Assembly (NCBI GenBank): GCA_938092135.1
Contig: CALLJL010000001.1
Span: forward strand, 1 to 64,000
DNA: 64,000 bases
DNA from: an uncultured bacterium
Lineage (GTDB): Bacteria; Acidobacteriota; Aminicenantia; Aminicenantales; CALLJL01
Direction: 5' to 3'
The notes beneath the pieces were generated by a model, which was given only the letters and a program-made list of their open reading frames with translations, was not told the DNA's origin and did no database searches. Shown here piece after piece: positions 63,077 through 64,000 of the stretch. A program made the position numbers and the translations under genes. Position 1 is the stretch's first letter; each line of letters starts with the position of its first letter.

Positions 63077-63529
63077 ATGTCGAAAATGAATTGGCATCAA
63101 GCTATTGAAATCGCTATTAATCGAGAAATTGAGGCTGCTTCAACCTATCAGCGGCTCGCTGAAAGGGTTAAAGATCCTGCTGTAAAAGAGCTTTTAATTG
63201 ATTTGACCAAGGAGGAAGAGAAGCATAGAGAAAGGCTGGAAAATTTGGATTGGACAAGTATAAAAGAAGAAAGTTTACTAGAACCCCAAGATCTTGGTTT
63301 AACCGATAATCTCCTAGCTGAATCTCTTTCTCCTGAAATGGGGATTCAAGATCTTCTTATTAAGGCGGCCCAAAAAGAAAAGCAGGCCGCAACTTTCTAT
63401 GCCGCTCTAGCTATGGCGGCCAAATCGTCCCGTCTGAAAAGATTTTTTCGTTTTCTTGAAAAACAGGAAAAGTCACATAAACTCCGTCTTGAACTCGAAT
63501 ATGAGCGGCTTTTTCTGCCTGAAGACTGA
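63077..63529 (+). CDS. Rubrerythrin/ferritin-like di-iron protein
   Basis: 150 aa. Four-helix bundle with two EXXH-type half-sites: [14 protein letters not shown] with [13 protein letters not shown], and [16 protein letters not shown] with [14 protein letters not shown]. It lacks the fused C-terminal rubredoxin domain, but a separate rubredoxin gene follows after 35 bp. Likely reduces peroxide with electrons from rubredoxin. Behind a consensus promoter and a palindrome. Confidence 0.85.
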   Translation: MSKMNWHQAIEIAINREIEAASTYQRLAERVKDPAVKELLIDLTKEEEKHRERLENLDWTSIKEESLLEPQDLGLTDNLLAESLSPEMGIQDLLIKAAQKEKQAATFYAALAMAAKSSRLKRFFRFLEKQEKSHKLRLELEYERLFLPED

Positions 63530-63564
63530 TCAGGCAGTTTATAAAATTACAAGGAGGAAAGATT

Positions 63565-63735
63565 ATGGCTATGGAAAAATGGGAATGTACGGCCTGCGGG
63601 TATATTTATGATCCGGAAAAGGGCGATCCTGAGGGTGGAATAAGTCCTGGAACCCCCTTTGAATCATTGCCTGATGACTGGGTCTGTCCTCAATGCGGGG
63701 TAAGTAAGGACTTCTTCCAAAAAATGGAAAGTTAG
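63565..63735 (+). CDS. Rubredoxin
   Basis: 56 aa. Starts [20 protein letters not shown] and has the second Cys pair in [13 protein letters not shown]; the four Cys bind one iron. Ribosome site AAGGAGG. Second gene of the oxidative stress operon, between the rubrerythrin and a flavoprotein that may reduce it. Confidence 0.96.
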   Translation: MAMEKWECTACGYIYDPEKGDPEGGISPGTPFESLPDDWVCPQCGVSKDFFQKMES

Positions 63736-63744
63736 GAAATAGTT

Positions 63745-64000
63745 ATGAGAGTTCTTATAATTGGCAATGGCATCGCCGGCACCATGGCGGCCAAAACTTT
63801 GAGAGAACTAAACCAAGAAATCGAAATCTGTCTCTTCTCTGATGAAAGATATCCCTATTATCCCCGGCCCAATTTGATTGAATTTCTGGCCGGTCTGAGG
63901 CCACAGGAAAAAATATATGCCTTTCCTGAGGACTGGAACGTTCGACAAAAAATTGATGTTTTTTTGTCAAGCCCAGTAATAAGCGTGAATCCAGAGAAAA
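63745..64000 (+). CDS. NAD(P)H-dependent FAD oxidoreductase (rubredoxin reductase-like), 3' end missing
   Basis: 85 codons visible before the window ends. The start MRVLIIGNGIAGTMAAKTLR is a GXGXXG FAD-binding fold, and YPYYPRPNLIEFLAGL resembles NADH:rubredoxin reductase and nitrite-reductase-type flavoproteins (NROR-like). AGGAAAT precedes the ATG, 9 bp after rubredoxin. It probably passes NAD(P)H electrons to the upstream rubredoxin, and so to rubrerythrin. Confidence 0.85.
   Translation, partial: MRVLIIGNGIAGTMAAKTLRELNQEIEICLFSDERYPYYPRPNLIEFLAGLRPQEKIYAFPEDWNVRQKIDVFLSSPVISVNPEK

Overview
The window looks like a chromosomal segment of an AT-rich (roughly 40% GC by eye) anaerobic or microaerophilic saccharolytic bacterium from the Acidobacteriota/Aminicenantes neighbourhood. 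That placement is an inference. It rests on a VWFA-related secreted protein of the type common in Acidobacteria, an Oar-like TonB-dependent receptor, several NHL/6-bladed beta-propeller proteins, a GH2/GH78/rhamnose gene set and a NuoEF-type flavin complex. No rRNA or other marker gene is present to settle it.

Layout. 1-9.5 kb: 3' part of a GH2 glycosidase, a GT87-like membrane glycosyltransferase, a GCTT microsatellite, a Tat-exported flavodoxin, tRNA-Ala(GGC), class II photolyase, a TIGR01777 epimerase and a membrane-anchored MsrB-MsrA fusion. 9.7-15.2 kb: a WbqC-like protein, then an accessory island bounded by two IS110-type transposase remnants. The island holds a decayed sigma-54 activator gene, a near-perfect sigma-54 promoter, two homologous six-cysteine secreted peptides, a thioredoxin-like membrane protein and a beta-propeller protein. 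15.4-24.1 kb: a serine hydrolase, an HEYGH metalloprotease-like protein and a four-gene flavin/iron-sulfur operon (NuoE-like, NuoF-GltD fusion, NuoG-N-like, GltB-like) resembling Sporomusa-type electron-bifurcating transhydrogenase plus a glutamate-synthase subunit. 24.5-34.4 kb: rhamnose use (rhaA, rhaB, GH78 rhamnosidase), interrupted by a second redoxin/propeller/Cys-rich-peptide locus. 34.7-44.2 kb: an NCS1 permease with a coupled small membrane protein, a VWFA-related gene broken by an in-frame TAA, a secreted ADP-ribosylglycohydrolase-fold protein and a TonB-dependent receptor. 44.4-49.6 kb: glutamate dehydrogenase and a small basic protein behind a putative sigma-54 promoter, next to a sigma-54 response regulator/histidine kinase pair. 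49.7-64 kb: a UbiA-family prenyltransferase, DUF362, a CHC2 zinc-finger protein, a rodZ-ntrY-ntrX-recO operon, endonuclease V, ftsEX, gatB, small membrane proteins, mutM, and a rubrerythrin-rubredoxin-flavoprotein oxidative-stress operon that runs off the end.

Themes. Two loci combine small cysteine-rich exported peptides, CXXC/redoxin proteins and NHL propellers, and this is the best candidate for an undescribed system. The first has a sigma-54 promoter beside a dead sigma-54 activator. The sigma-54 theme returns at gdhA, where a 13-bp inverted repeat lies at an enhancer-like distance from a -24/-12 element. Nitrogen and redox metabolism are linked by gdhA, the GltB-like protein and the NuoF-GltD fusion. 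Several genes have a good -10 box only 7-12 nt before the start codon, which suggests leaderless mRNAs alongside ordinary Shine-Dalgarno genes.
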